Shown in pieces: positions 34,921 to 44,812 of a DNA stretch of 64,000 nt. Source of the stretch: Calothrix sp. PCC 7716 (GTDB lineage Bacteria; Cyanobacteriota; Cyanobacteriia; Cyanobacteriales; Nostocaceae); assembly GCF_019977735.1 (NCBI RefSeq), contig NZ_AP025018.1, forward strand, positions 6,390,580 through 6,454,579, given 5' to 3'. The position numbers and the translations under genes were made by a program. The notes below the pieces were generated by a model. That model did not search any database. It was not told the origin of the DNA and was given only the letters and a program-made list of their open reading frames with translations. How positions within the stretch are numbered: position 1 is the first letter of the stretch; each line of letters opens with the position of its first letter.

Positions 34921-36261
34921 TTGAAACATCGAGTTTTAATCATCAGTCCCCACTTTCCACCAATTAACGCCCCCGATCATCAACGGGTAAGAATGTCTTT
35001 ACCCTACTTAGAAGAATTTGGCTGGAAAGCACATATTTTGGCAGTACGGCCAGATTGTGTTGAAGGAAGTCTTGACTTTTTGTTAGCAAAAACAATTCCT
35101 CAGCATATTCCAGTCACCCATGTAGGAGCATTACCTGTTAAACAAACTCGGCGTATTTGCTTAGGTAGCTTAGGTGTGCGAAGTTATCCTTATTTACTTA
35201 GAGAAGGCGATCGTCTTCTTAGTCAATACAAATTTGATTTAGTCTATTTTTCCACGACGATATTTAATTCTATGGCGCTTGGCTCTAGATGGTATCGTCG
35301 CTTCGGTGTTCCTTACATCCTAGACTTTCAAGACCCTTGGTTAAGCAACTATTACAAACAACTGGGTTCATCTGTACCTCCTGGTGGACGCTTTAAGTAT
35401 GCCTTTTCTCAACTCCAGGCAAAATTGCTCGAACCTAGAGCCATGAAAAAGGTTAGCCACGTCATTAGTGTTTCACCAGTCTATCCAGATACCTTACGAC
35501 AGAGATATCCATATTTACTACCAGAACAATTTACTGTATTACCTTTTGGTGCTTCAGAGCCTGATTTTGAATTACTTCCGTCTTTCAATGTTCAACAAAA
35601 AATATTCGATCCTAATGACGGTAAACGCCATTGGGTTTATGTTGGTCGAGGGGGTGACGATATGGCTCTGGCACTGCGGATACTATTTTTAGGTATTCAG
35701 TCACAACGTCAATATGACCCAGACGCTTGGCGTGAGCTTCAACTCCATTTTATTGGCACTAGCTATGCTATGGGTGACAAAGCGATCAAAACCGTAGAGC
35801 CAATTGCTCAAGAATTTGGTCTTGAAGATATTGTCACCGAGCATCCCCATCGCATTCCCTACTTTGAAGCATTACAAGTTCTTGTTGATAGCGACGCTAT
35901 TTTAATGATTGGCTCTGATGACCCAAGCTATACAGCTTCTAAACTTTACCCTTGCGTTCTAGCTCGCAAACCAATTCTAGCAGTTTTCCATCATCAAAGT
36001 TCTGTAGTTGATATCTTAGAACAATCTCAGGCTGGTAGAGCGATAACTTTTGCTTCAGAAAACCAGCCCCAAGATTTCTTAGTAGAAGTAACTACCCAAC
36101 TGCGTTGGTTACTATCTACCCCTAAAGCCTATCAACCTGAAACTAACTGGTTAGCTTTCCAACCCTACACAGCTAGGGAAATGACTCGTCAACAGTGCGC
36201 TGTCTTCAATCGGTGTCTTGCAACTGCAACAAAGAATAAAGTTAAATCATGGTTAAATTAG
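34921..36261 (+). CDS. Glycosyltransferase, GT4-like
   Basis: 446 residues from TTG 34921, 32 bases after the previous gene. ISPHFPPINAPDHQRVRMSL opens the protein; FGVPYILDFQDPWLSNYY and VSPVYPDTLRQRYPYL are typical of a GT4 subgroup (the same group as WcaL-like enzymes with an FQDPW motif). Donor half: HWVYVGRGGDDMALALRILF and SYTASKLYPCVLARKPIL. Its last 13 bases overlap the start of the polymerase gene, so translation is coupled. Confidence 0.82.
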   Translation: MKHRVLIISPHFPPINAPDHQRVRMSLPYLEEFGWKAHILAVRPDCVEGSLDFLLAKTIPQHIPVTHVGALPVKQTRRICLGSLGVRSYPYLLREGDRLLSQYKFDLVYFSTTIFNSMALGSRWYRRFGVPYILDFQDPWLSNYYKQLGSSVPPGGRFKYAFSQLQAKLLEPRAMKKVSHVISVSPVYPDTLRQRYPYLLPEQFTVLPFGASEPDFELLPSFNVQQKIFDPNDGKRHWVYVGRGGDDMALALRILFLGIQSQRQYDPDAWRELQLHFIGTSYAMGDKAIKTVEPIAQEFGLEDIVTEHPHRIPYFEALQVLVDSDAILMIGSDDPSYTASKLYPCVLARKPILAVFHHQSSVVDILEQSQAGRAITFASENQPQDFLVEVTTQLRWLLSTPKAYQPETNWLAFQPYTAREMTRQQCAVFNRCLATATKNKVKSWLN

Positions 36262-37703
36262 TCGATCCAATCCAACATAGATATTTATCTAATTTTGCAC
36301 AGCCGCAACGGCGCCAATTATTGAGTGCATTTTGGATTGTTACGTTGGGTTTATTCATATATGAAATGTTTTTGACTAACACCAGTGACTTACTAAGTAA
36401 TTTTAGTGCAGTTTTAATTACATTTTCTGCATTATTATCTAGTTATCTTTGGTGTTCTGATCGTGCTAAAGGATTACCAATTTTTCCTATCTTCGCTCTC
36501 ACTTATATTTGGACTCATGCTTTCCCTTTAGTAAATAATTATCGTAATATTACAATATACTCTCCAGAAAAGCAATTATTTGCTAGCGTTACAACCTCTA
36601 GTTTTTTATTAATTGGAACTGCAATCTGGTTTCAATTTGTAAAATCTGCTCCTCGAATGCCTAAATCATACCGCTCTTTAAATAATAAATACAGCAATCA
36701 TTTTTTTCTATTTTTTTTACTGATTAGTATGCTATTCAATATGTCAGTTATTGCTGGCTGGGTATCTTTAGAACAAGGAATATTTTCTATATTTCAAGGT
36801 GGAGTAATTGCTTTACTAGCTGTATCTTCTTTCATATTGGGATATAAATTAGGTATAAGAGAATTATCAAATTTACAATCAAGATTATTTATTTTTTTGC
36901 TTGTTGGCAATATGGTAGTAAGTGCAGTTACCTTGCTACTAATTATTACAGGTACTACAGCTTTAATATCACTTATGGCATTTATTATTGGTAGGAAGAA
37001 AATTCCAGTACTACCAATTGTTCTTATCTTTATTTGTCTTTCTGTGTTGCATTATGGTAAAGCAGAGATGCGAGCTAAATATTGGTCTAGTGCCCAAACA
37101 GTACAAGTTCAGCCTTGGGAATATCCAGTTTGGTATTCTGAATGGTTAGATTACGGGCTTAGTTATATCGATAAGCAAGAGAATATATCTAAATCAAAAC
37201 AAAAAGAGTCATTTCTTGAGCGTTCTAGTCTTATTCAAATGCTACTCCTAGCACAGGATAAAACTCCAAATTATTTACCTCATTTGAATGGTGAAACTTA
37301 TGCAATTTTGCCACAACTATTAGTACCTCGTATTTTAAATGAGAATAAAGTTATAGCTAATGAAGGAACAAATATATTAAGTATTCACTATGGGTTAGCA
37401 ACACGTAAATCAAATTATATTATTAGCTGGGGTTTGCTAGCTGAGTCTTATGTAAATTTCGGGTTATTGGGTTGTAGTGGACTTGCCATCGTTTTAGGAA
37501 TAATCTATGGAAAAATAACTCGCTGGAGTATTAATGCACCAATTCTTTCAGCCCAATCTTTATTTGGTGTATTAACAACAACCTATGCTTTACAACCTGA
37601 ATTTACTGCTGGGGTATTTGTTTCTTCTTTTTTCCAATCTAGTATAATAATCTGCGTTATTATATTAGTCTTTATGAGAAGTCATCGAACACTTAACTCC
37701 TGA
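36249..37703 (+). CDS. O-antigen/oligosaccharide repeat-unit polymerase (Wzy-like)
   Basis: 484 residues, about 10-12 membrane helices (e.g. LLSAFWIVTLGLFIYEMFL, FFLFFLLISMLFNMSVIAG, GGVIALLAVSSFILGYKL, VSAVTLLLIITGTTALISLM, FVSSFFQSSIIICVIILVF). One large soluble loop lies between residues about 270 and 365. Polymerases of this kind join lipid-linked repeat units in the periplasm. Sequence is poorly conserved, so Wzy is called from topology and position. Overlaps the preceding glycosyltransferase. Confidence 0.75.
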   Translation: MVKLVDPIQHRYLSNFAQPQRRQLLSAFWIVTLGLFIYEMFLTNTSDLLSNFSAVLITFSALLSSYLWCSDRAKGLPIFPIFALTYIWTHAFPLVNNYRNITIYSPEKQLFASVTTSSFLLIGTAIWFQFVKSAPRMPKSYRSLNNKYSNHFFLFFLLISMLFNMSVIAGWVSLEQGIFSIFQGGVIALLAVSSFILGYKLGIRELSNLQSRLFIFLLVGNMVVSAVTLLLIITGTTALISLMAFIIGRKKIPVLPIVLIFICLSVLHYGKAEMRAKYWSSAQTVQVQPWEYPVWYSEWLDYGLSYIDKQENISKSKQKESFLERSSLIQMLLLAQDKTPNYLPHLNGETYAILPQLLVPRILNENKVIANEGTNILSIHYGLATRKSNYIISWGLLAESYVNFGLLGCSGLAIVLGIIYGKITRWSINAPILSAQSLFGVLTTTYALQPEFTAGVFVSSFFQSSIIICVIILVFMRSHRTLNS

Positions 37704-37811
37704 TATTTTAATAATAAATATAATGATTAATAAGTTATCTTGCTAGATGTATTCTCCGTATTCATTTATTTTTACATAGTATGTTTTTTCGGTCTCCACC
37801 TACTTATTCTT

Positions 37812-38981
37812 ATGAATAAATTAGCTATTATTACATCTCACCCAATTCAGTATTATGCTCCTTGGTTTCGTCATCTTGCTGAAACTACAAACTTAGATAT
37901 CAAAGTCTTTTATCTTTGGGATTTTGGTGTCACAAAGAAGGTCGATGTCGATTTTCAGCAAGCTATTGAGTGGGATATACCATTACTTGTTGGTTATGAT
38001 TACGAATTTGTACCTAATGTTAGCTCAAACCCTGGTGTCCATAACTTTTGGGGTTTACAGAATCCATCCTTAGTCTCGCGCGTGAAAGCTTACAACCCAG
38101 ATGCTGTGTTGTTAATGAATTATAATTACGCTAGCATTTACCGTTTTCTTGCTACTTGGAATTCTCATCAAATTCCGTTATTGTTTCGAGGAGATTCCCA
38201 TCATTTGCTTCCAAGTAGCGGTATAAAAGCTTGGGCGCGGCAGCAGTTTATTACACAAATTTATCGTCGCTTTGCTGCTTGTCTTTATGTCGGCAAAGCT
38301 AACTATGATTATTTCCGCTATTATGGTGTTCCTGAAAAAAGCTTGTTTTTTTCTCCTCACGCTGTAGAAAACGAACGCTTCTTAGCCTCAACTGAAAATG
38401 CAACTTATCAGGCAAAAGCTTGGAAGCAGGAGTTAGGTATTCCTGATGACCACGCAGTAATTTTATTTGCAGGTAAATTTGAAACCAAAAAACGTCCCTT
38501 AGATTTGCTCAATGCTTTTTTACAAGCCAATATAAAGGATGTTTCGCTGTTATTTGTAGGCGCCGGATCACTCGTGCAAGACCTAAAACAAGTAGCTTTC
38601 GGTAACTCAAACATTTATTTTGCTCCCTTTCAAAATCAAAGCTGGATGCCTCGCACTTATGCCATTGCTGATTTACTGGTACTACCTAGCTATGGAAAAG
38701 GGGAAACTTGGGGACTGGTTGTTAACGAAGCTATGTGTTTAGCTTGTCCAGTCATCGTTAGTTCCCATGTAGGTTGTGCCCAAGATTTAGTTCATCCCCA
38801 TCGCAATGGTTTAATTTTCTCTGCTGGTAATGTATCTGCTTTGGCTGATAGTGTAAAAGAAGCTCTGAGCGATCGCCAACGTTTGAAAGCTTGGGGAAAG
38901 GAAAGTAGTCAAATTATATCCAACTACAGCTATGTCCAAGCAACACAGGGACTACTAGGCGCCCTCGACTACCTAAATTGA
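37812..38981 (+). CDS. Glycosyltransferase family 4
   Basis: 389 residues from ATG 37812 (MNKLAIITSHPIQYYAPWF). The frame is open from 37740 with a hydrophobic lead (SVFIYFYIVCFFGLHLLIL), but SHPIQYYAPWF.HL is the standard beginning of this subgroup. Donor half: AVILFAGKFETKKRPLDLL, and E-x7-E ETWGLVVNE within GKGETWGLVVNEAMCLACP. A GCGATCGC octamer lies near the end. Preceded by a 108-base gap after the polymerase. Confidence 0.88.
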   Translation: MNKLAIITSHPIQYYAPWFRHLAETTNLDIKVFYLWDFGVTKKVDVDFQQAIEWDIPLLVGYDYEFVPNVSSNPGVHNFWGLQNPSLVSRVKAYNPDAVLLMNYNYASIYRFLATWNSHQIPLLFRGDSHHLLPSSGIKAWARQQFITQIYRRFAACLYVGKANYDYFRYYGVPEKSLFFSPHAVENERFLASTENATYQAKAWKQELGIPDDHAVILFAGKFETKKRPLDLLNAFLQANIKDVSLLFVGAGSLVQDLKQVAFGNSNIYFAPFQNQSWMPRTYAIADLLVLPSYGKGETWGLVVNEAMCLACPVIVSSHVGCAQDLVHPHRNGLIFSAGNVSALADSVKEALSDRQRLKAWGKESSQIISNYSYVQATQGLLGALDYLN

Positions 38982-39260
38982 CAAATAGCGCACAACGTAG
39001 TGTTAGCCTATAAAAGCCATTAGCGCTTCAGTAAAAATGGGTTTTATGTGGTATATTTAATAAAGGCTACTTAAGTGTGAAAGATGAATTTTATAATTTT
39101 TTCTTAATTTATAACATTAGTCTTCACACTAATTTAGTAGTCTTGAATACCATCGTAAACTTCTTTGTTAGTTCCATATTAGCCTTTGAGCTAATTCAGG
39201 GTAAGCAAAAACCAATTTCAACAAATTGCTAAACAAAAACTTACCTACAAAGTTGCTAAA

Positions 39261-40448
39261 ATGAGAGTTCTCCACATTATTCCGTCTGTTGGACTGGTGC
39301 GTGGTGGACCTAGCCTTGCTGTATTAGCTATGGTCAAAGCTTTACAGTATCAAGGAATTAAAGCCGAAATTGCTACGACCAATGATAATGGTACAGACCT
39401 GCTTAATGTCTCTCTACAACAATGTATTGAGTATGAGCAGGTTCCAGTGTGGTTTTTCTGTCGTTTTTCACCTAATATCAAGTTTATTAGAGAATATGCC
39501 TTTTCTAGTCAGCTAACAACATGGCTCTGGCATAATATTTCTAACTATGATATTGTACACATCCATGCTATTTTTTCATATCCATCTACGGTAGCAATGG
39601 CGATAGCTCGCCTAAAAAAAGTTCCTTACATCGTCCAGCCACATGGTTTGCTATGTAAGTGGTCTTTGCAGCAAAAAAGTTGCAAAAAGCAAATTTATCT
39701 TAAGCTTATAGAACAAGCAAACCTTAACGGCAGTCAGGCTCTGCATTTTACTTCTCAACAAGAACAACAAGAAGCGAACGTACTGGAGCTAAAGGCGCCT
39801 AATTTTATATTGCCTTTAGGAATTTTTCCCTCAACTCCTGTTTACAATGCTCGCAAACGTCTACGTCAACTCTTTAATATCCCACCAGATGAACCTATTA
39901 TCTTGTTTTTGTCTCGGTTGCATCCAAAGAAAGGTTTAGACTATTTGATTCCAGCTCTCTCCAAATCCAATCACCGCTTCACTTTTATTCTTGCGGGCAG
40001 TGGCAGTCCAGAATATGAAGCGCAAATAAAGTCGTTGGTGTTCTCTACCAACTTGCACAATTCTACACTACTTGTCGGATTTGTTCAAGGAGAGTTTAAA
40101 GACCTTTTAATTCAAGGTTCAGACTTATTTGTCTTAACCTCTCGCTCCGAAAGCTTTGGCATAGTAGTCCTAGAAGCTTTAATCGCAGGTCTACCTCTTC
40201 TGATAACCCCTGGTGTAGCCTTAGCTCCTATTATCAAACAACATCAAGTCGGTTATGTCACAGAGCTAGATGTATCAGCGATCTCTTGTACCCTCGATGA
40301 GTTCCTAACTAATACTCAAGCTGCTAAGGATATGGGTGAACGCGGGCGCCAACTTGTTTTTGAGAAATACACTTGGGAGCAAATTGCTTCACAAATGCAG
40401 CAAATTTACACAAATATCCTTCAGCAAAAGGCTATATGTGCTTGCTAA
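39261..40448 (+). CDS. Glycosyltransferase family 4, copy A of a paralogous pair
   Basis: 395 residues. MRVLHIIPSVGLVRGGPSLA opens the N-terminal domain; [18 protein letters not shown] and E-x7-E ESFGIVVLE within SRSESFGIVVLEALIAGLP are the donor site, PGVALAPII follows. Very close to the gene at 44809 ([36 protein letters not shown] identical), the two differing mainly in the acceptor half. A 279-base spacer without a gene precedes it. Confidence 0.9.
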   Translation: MRVLHIIPSVGLVRGGPSLAVLAMVKALQYQGIKAEIATTNDNGTDLLNVSLQQCIEYEQVPVWFFCRFSPNIKFIREYAFSSQLTTWLWHNISNYDIVHIHAIFSYPSTVAMAIARLKKVPYIVQPHGLLCKWSLQQKSCKKQIYLKLIEQANLNGSQALHFTSQQEQQEANVLELKAPNFILPLGIFPSTPVYNARKRLRQLFNIPPDEPIILFLSRLHPKKGLDYLIPALSKSNHRFTFILAGSGSPEYEAQIKSLVFSTNLHNSTLLVGFVQGEFKDLLIQGSDLFVLTSRSESFGIVVLEALIAGLPLLITPGVALAPIIKQHQVGYVTELDVSAISCTLDEFLTNTQAAKDMGERGRQLVFEKYTWEQIASQMQQIYTNILQQKAICAC

Positions 40449-40615
40449 GACAGTCTATTAGAAAGTAGAGAATGGGTGGGGGAGATGTTTTAGAAATACT
40501 CACCATACCACTTTAAAAGCAAGTTTCTACAGTTGGTTTTTAATTTATTTAGGCTAGTGGGTCATTTACCAGTTGCAAACATCACTAAAAACTCACAGCA
40601 AAAAAATCTCATTTT

Positions 40616-41608
40616 ATGAACTCAATAGTCTCACCAACATCCGTAACTTGCCCAGTTTGTAATTCTGTTTGCGAAGATTTACCTCTTTATCATTACACTG
40701 CAAAACAGGCAGCAGCACACTTTTGCCCAATAACTCGCGATGCAGACCGTTATCAGCGCTTAGAAGCTAGTATAAAAAAATTATGGCAAGGTGATGAATG
40801 CTCTATTTTGCGCTGTAATGAGTGTGGGTTTGCTTTTGGTTATCCATTTGTAGGTGGTGATGAAGAATTTTACGGTATTTTGCACGAGCAAAAAGGCTAC
40901 CCAGTTTGGCGGTGGGACTACGATGTTGCTATTAATCAAGCTTTGAATCCAACTGGCGGAGGAAAAATTCTTGATATTGGCGCCGGTGTCGGAATGTTCT
41001 TATCCTCTTTAGGCAAAGAATGGGAACGCTATGCTGTTGAAGGTAGCGAGTCTACTAGAAAAGTTTTGGAAGCATCTGGAATTAAAGTTTTTCGCGATTT
41101 GTCCACATCTGCCGATAAAGAAGCAGGAACATTCCAGGTAATTACCATGTTCCAAGTACTTGAGCATATTGCAGAATTTCACGAAGTTATAGCTCAATGT
41201 CGCAAGCTTTTATCTGTAGGAGGGAAATTGGTCATCAGCGTCCCAGATGGTGAAGCTATGATTCGTCAAGAGCGATTAACGGGCTGTCCTGATATGCCAC
41301 CCAACCATATAAATAAATTTACAGCAGATAGTTTATCGCGCGTATTAAAAGATGCAGGGTTTGAAACAACGCCAGCAATTTTTGAACCCTCTTCATGGTT
41401 TAACTTTAAAGGGGCTTTGCATTTGAGAGTAATTGCAGATTCTACAAAGCCGCACTCAATTGCTGCTCAAGTCTACCGTGTTCCAAACAAGCTATTACGT
41501 ACTCCTCTAATAGCTGGACTAGGAGTATTGGCAATGCTAAAGATGTTACCTTATTTCGGACAATTGTCAAAAGGAGGAGCATTTACGATAGTAGGAATTG
41601 CGAAGTAA
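40616..41608 (+). CDS. SAM-dependent methyltransferase with N-terminal zinc-binding module
   Basis: 330 residues. N-terminal cysteines CPVCNSVC and LRCNECGFAFGYP are a likely zinc module as in sugar C- and O-methyltransferases. SAM site: KILDIGAGVGMFLSSLG (about residues 117-133), later FQVITMFQVLEHIAEFHEV and LLSVGGKLVISVPDG. Probably methylates a sugar or caps the chain, which would fit the Wzt glycan-binding domain. A fossil of a second copy tail lies at 33703-33811. Confidence 0.87.
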   Translation: MNSIVSPTSVTCPVCNSVCEDLPLYHYTAKQAAAHFCPITRDADRYQRLEASIKKLWQGDECSILRCNECGFAFGYPFVGGDEEFYGILHEQKGYPVWRWDYDVAINQALNPTGGGKILDIGAGVGMFLSSLGKEWERYAVEGSESTRKVLEASGIKVFRDLSTSADKEAGTFQVITMFQVLEHIAEFHEVIAQCRKLLSVGGKLVISVPDGEAMIRQERLTGCPDMPPNHINKFTADSLSRVLKDAGFETTPAIFEPSSWFNFKGALHLRVIADSTKPHSIAAQVYRVPNKLLRTPLIAGLGVLAMLKMLPYFGQLSKGGAFTIVGIAK

Positions 41609-41703
41609 GTAGGTAGGGAGGGGTAGAGGCTTAATAAATTTTGACCTTTACCCCTTGCCTTTGTATTGATTCAAATTCAAATAAAGTTTTATTGGAGGGG
41701 AGA

Positions 41704-42831
41704 ATGAATTTACATGTTTGGGTTCCTAACTTGTTTAATGGTAAGGGAGGTATTCAAGTTTACTCAGCTTTTTTTTTACAAGCTTTACAAAATCTTTATC
41801 CTGAGAGTCAGTACGATGTTTTTATTAAACATGATGTACGGACTTCATCTGATATTTCTTATTTAAGCAAAACTTGTTTTCACTTTGCTGGCTCTTATCC
41901 ACAAAAAGTTCGCACACCTCTATATGCATCTCAAATAATTGGGCAGGGCATTTTAAAAAAACCTGATTTGGTAATTACAACCCACCTAAATTTTGCTGTT
42001 GCAGCATATTGGCTTAAACGTTTGACTGGTACTCCCTATTGGGCAATTGCTCACGGTATTGATGCTTGGGATATTAAAAATCCAGCATTAATAACTGCCC
42101 TAAATCATGCTGACAAAATACTCTGCGTTAGCAACTTTACGCGCGATATCTTGCTCAAACAGCAGAACCTCGACCCAGAAAAAGTTTCCATCTTATTCAA
42201 TACTTTTGACTCTGACAACTTTAAAATTTCTAGCAAACCAGCCTATTTACTGGCACGATATAACTTAAAACCTGATGTGCCAATAATTCTTACTGTTGCA
42301 AGGCTTTCTAAAGAAGAAGGCTACAAAGGTTATGATTCTATTTTAGCAGCTTTACCCACTATCCGCACCTGCATCCCAAATGCTCATTATATTTTAGTCG
42401 GTAAAGGAAATGATCGACCTAGAGTTGAGCAGATAATTTCTGAGCTTGGGTTACAAGATTGTGTAACTTTAGCAGGTTTTATCCCTGACGAAGAACTAAA
42501 TGATTACTACAATCTTTGTGATGTTTTTGCTATGGCTAGTAAAAAAGAAGGGTTTGGCATTGTTTACCTCGAATCGCTTGCTTGTGGTAAACCTACCCTT
42601 GGAGGAAATCAGGATGGCGCCCAGGATGCTTTGTGTCACGGTGAATTAGGAGCGCTTGTAAATCCAGATGATACAGAAGCTATTGCCCAAACTTTGATTC
42701 AAATTTTACAACGTAATTATCCAAATCCCCTACTTTATCAACCACAACTTCTCCGACAAAAGGCAATTGAAAAATTTGGTTTTGAACATTTTCAAAAAAC
42801 TCTTGGTAGTTATTTAAAACACCAACTTTAA
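41704..42831 (+). CDS. Glycosyltransferase family 4
   Basis: 375 residues from ATG 41704, chosen because GGAGGGGAGA stands directly before it (a TTG at 41641 opens the frame further). NLHVWVPNLFNGKGGIQVYS begins the domain, WAIAHGIDAWDI the acceptor part, and ILTVARLSKEEGYKGYDSIL with E-x7-E EGFGIVYLE the donor part; NQDGAQDAL follows. Complete GT4. Confidence 0.9.
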   Translation: MNLHVWVPNLFNGKGGIQVYSAFFLQALQNLYPESQYDVFIKHDVRTSSDISYLSKTCFHFAGSYPQKVRTPLYASQIIGQGILKKPDLVITTHLNFAVAAYWLKRLTGTPYWAIAHGIDAWDIKNPALITALNHADKILCVSNFTRDILLKQQNLDPEKVSILFNTFDSDNFKISSKPAYLLARYNLKPDVPIILTVARLSKEEGYKGYDSILAALPTIRTCIPNAHYILVGKGNDRPRVEQIISELGLQDCVTLAGFIPDEELNDYYNLCDVFAMASKKEGFGIVYLESLACGKPTLGGNQDGAQDALCHGELGALVNPDDTEAIAQTLIQILQRNYPNPLLYQPQLLRQKAIEKFGFEHFQKTLGSYLKHQL

Positions 42832-43018
42832 TTTTTTATTGCTGTATCATATTAAACATGAATATTTTTCAGTGTATATCTACTTAATTTAGTCCACTTC
42901 AATTTTTATTTGATAAATAAAAATATAGCGGCGCCGACACGTTATTTGCTCCCGTAGCATAATTTCAGAGTCCAATGTTACACGATTTTTAATCAAAATA
43001 AATAAAGCGAATAGAAAA

Positions 43019-44812
43019 ATGTGTGGTATTGCAGGTATTTTGACTACTGAGTCTCATCAAGACTACCTAGAACGCTTTATTCAAAGGATGGAGAAAGCTT
43101 TGCTCCATCGAGGTCCGGACGATCAAGGAGTTTACATTGCACCAAATCGACACTGTGCCCTTGCTCATACCCGTTTATCTATTCTAGATTTAAGTCAAGC
43201 AGGACATCAACCGATGTCTACATCAGATGGGCGCTACTGGATTAGTTTTAATGGCGAAATTTACAATTTTTTAGAATTGCGGTCGCAGTTAGAGGCACAA
43301 GGTGAGCAGTTTTCTTCTCGTACAGATACTGAGATTATCCTCAAATTATATCAACGAATAGGAGCAGACTGCGTTAAGCAATTGCGGGGGATGTTTGCCT
43401 TTGCAATTTGGGATAACCTTGAGAAAACTTGTTTTTTAGCGCGCGACCCTTTAGGTATCAAACCTTTATATTATTGGCACTTTGGAAAAACGTTGCTGTT
43501 TGCCTCAGAATTACGCGCGGTTATTGCTTCAGGTTTGCCCAAAATTAACTTAAGTCCACAAGGATTATATAGTTACTTGGTAAGTGGCTCTGTTCCAGAA
43601 CCACAAACGCTAATTGAAGGTATTCACAGTCTCGAAGCTGGACATTACTTGTCTTGGCAAGCAGGTAATTACCGCAAATCTCAGTACTGGGAAATTAACT
43701 TTGAAACTGAGTCTATAAGTGCTATTGATGCAACTGCTAAGGTAAGAACAGCATTAATCGATTCAATTAGGCATCATTTTATTAGTGATGTACCAGTAGG
43801 AGTATTTCTCAGTGGTGGCATTGATTCTACTGCCATTGTTGCTCTTTCGCGTCAAACTCAATCAGGTGAGTTACATACTTATTCTATCGCCTTTGAAGAA
43901 CAGCAATGGAATGAGGGAGATTTAGCGTCAAAGGTGGCGGCTCATTTTGATACAAAGCATACTGAGTTCAAAATGACAGCTAAAGAAGGAAAAGCTTTAC
44001 TACCGCAATTTTTAGCTGCTATCGATCAACCTAGTATTGATGGCTTTAACACTTTTTGTGTATCTCAGGTTGCCCGCAAATCGGGAATGAAAGTAGTATT
44101 ATCCGGGTTAGGTGGAGATGAACTGTTTGGAGGATACAAATCCTTTCAAAAGGTTCCTCAAATGGTGCGTTTGCGTTCCACTTTGCAGCCTTTGCAACCT
44201 GTGCTTGCAGGTATTGGCATGGGTTTAGAACGGTGGGGAAAGTCTACTAAAATTCAACGATTGGGAGATTTTTTACAAGATTCTCCAACTACAGAAGCTG
44301 CCTATAGTAGTTTTCGAGGAATTTTCTCTCATCGAGAAGCTTGTCAAATTCTCAAATCTTACTTTCCACAATCGCTTCCAGTTCGAGTTAGTCGAATTGC
44401 ATCCTTGACAACTTTGCCTACCTTAGAGGATGAAGTCAGTCGATTGGAACTTAGCCGCTATATGCGAAATCAATTGCTCAAAGATAGCGACGTCATGAGC
44501 ATGATTTGGGGTCTGGAATTGCGAGTTCCTTTTGTAGACCGCGCGTTGCTAGAATCTATTGCCTCAATTCCCAGTAATTTGCGCCTTCAACCAGGTAAAC
44601 GACTACTGACTCAAGCGGTTCCTGAAATACCAGAGTGGATTTTCAATCGTCCGAAGCAAGGGTTTTTATTCCCTTATGAGCAGTGGATGCAAACAGAATG
44701 GCAGGAATTTTTTGGTGAAATTAACAGCCCTAGCAACATCAACGTAAAACTTTGGTATCGTCGCTGGAGTTTAGCGGTTCTTCAACATTGGTGGAGGAAT
44801 ATTTCACAATGA
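43019..44812 (+). CDS. asnB: AsnB, glutamine-hydrolysing asparagine synthetase-type amidotransferase
   Basis: 597 residues. Cys2 nucleophile of the glutaminase domain (MCGIAGILT), RGPDDQG and [15 protein letters not shown] follow, then the PP-loop [19 protein letters not shown] and [17 protein letters not shown] of the synthetase domain. In exopolysaccharide loci such enzymes usually amidate a sugar acid or amino-acid substituent of the glycan, though plain asparagine synthesis cannot be excluded. The last bases overlap the next gene (ATGA). Confidence 0.92.
   Translation: MCGIAGILTTESHQDYLERFIQRMEKALLHRGPDDQGVYIAPNRHCALAHTRLSILDLSQAGHQPMSTSDGRYWISFNGEIYNFLELRSQLEAQGEQFSSRTDTEIILKLYQRIGADCVKQLRGMFAFAIWDNLEKTCFLARDPLGIKPLYYWHFGKTLLFASELRAVIASGLPKINLSPQGLYSYLVSGSVPEPQTLIEGIHSLEAGHYLSWQAGNYRKSQYWEINFETESISAIDATAKVRTALIDSIRHHFISDVPVGVFLSGGIDSTAIVALSRQTQSGELHTYSIAFEEQQWNEGDLASKVAAHFDTKHTEFKMTAKEGKALLPQFLAAIDQPSIDGFNTFCVSQVARKSGMKVVLSGLGGDELFGGYKSFQKVPQMVRLRSTLQPLQPVLAGIGMGLERWGKSTKIQRLGDFLQDSPTTEAAYSSFRGIFSHREACQILKSYFPQSLPVRVSRIASLTTLPTLEDEVSRLELSRYMRNQLLKDSDVMSMIWGLELRVPFVDRALLESIASIPSNLRLQPGKRLLTQAVPEIPEWIFNRPKQGFLFPYEQWMQTEWQEFFGEINSPSNINVKLWYRRWSLAVLQHWWRNISQ

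Noticed and set aside
37740-37811. Hydrophobic leader of the GT4 at 37812
   Set aside because: SHPIQYYAPWF is the family N-terminus; the leader lacks a ribosome site and is probably non-coding.
39001-39260. Further fossil gene end
   Set aside because: I compared this spacer with the neighbouring gene tails and found no convincing similarity.
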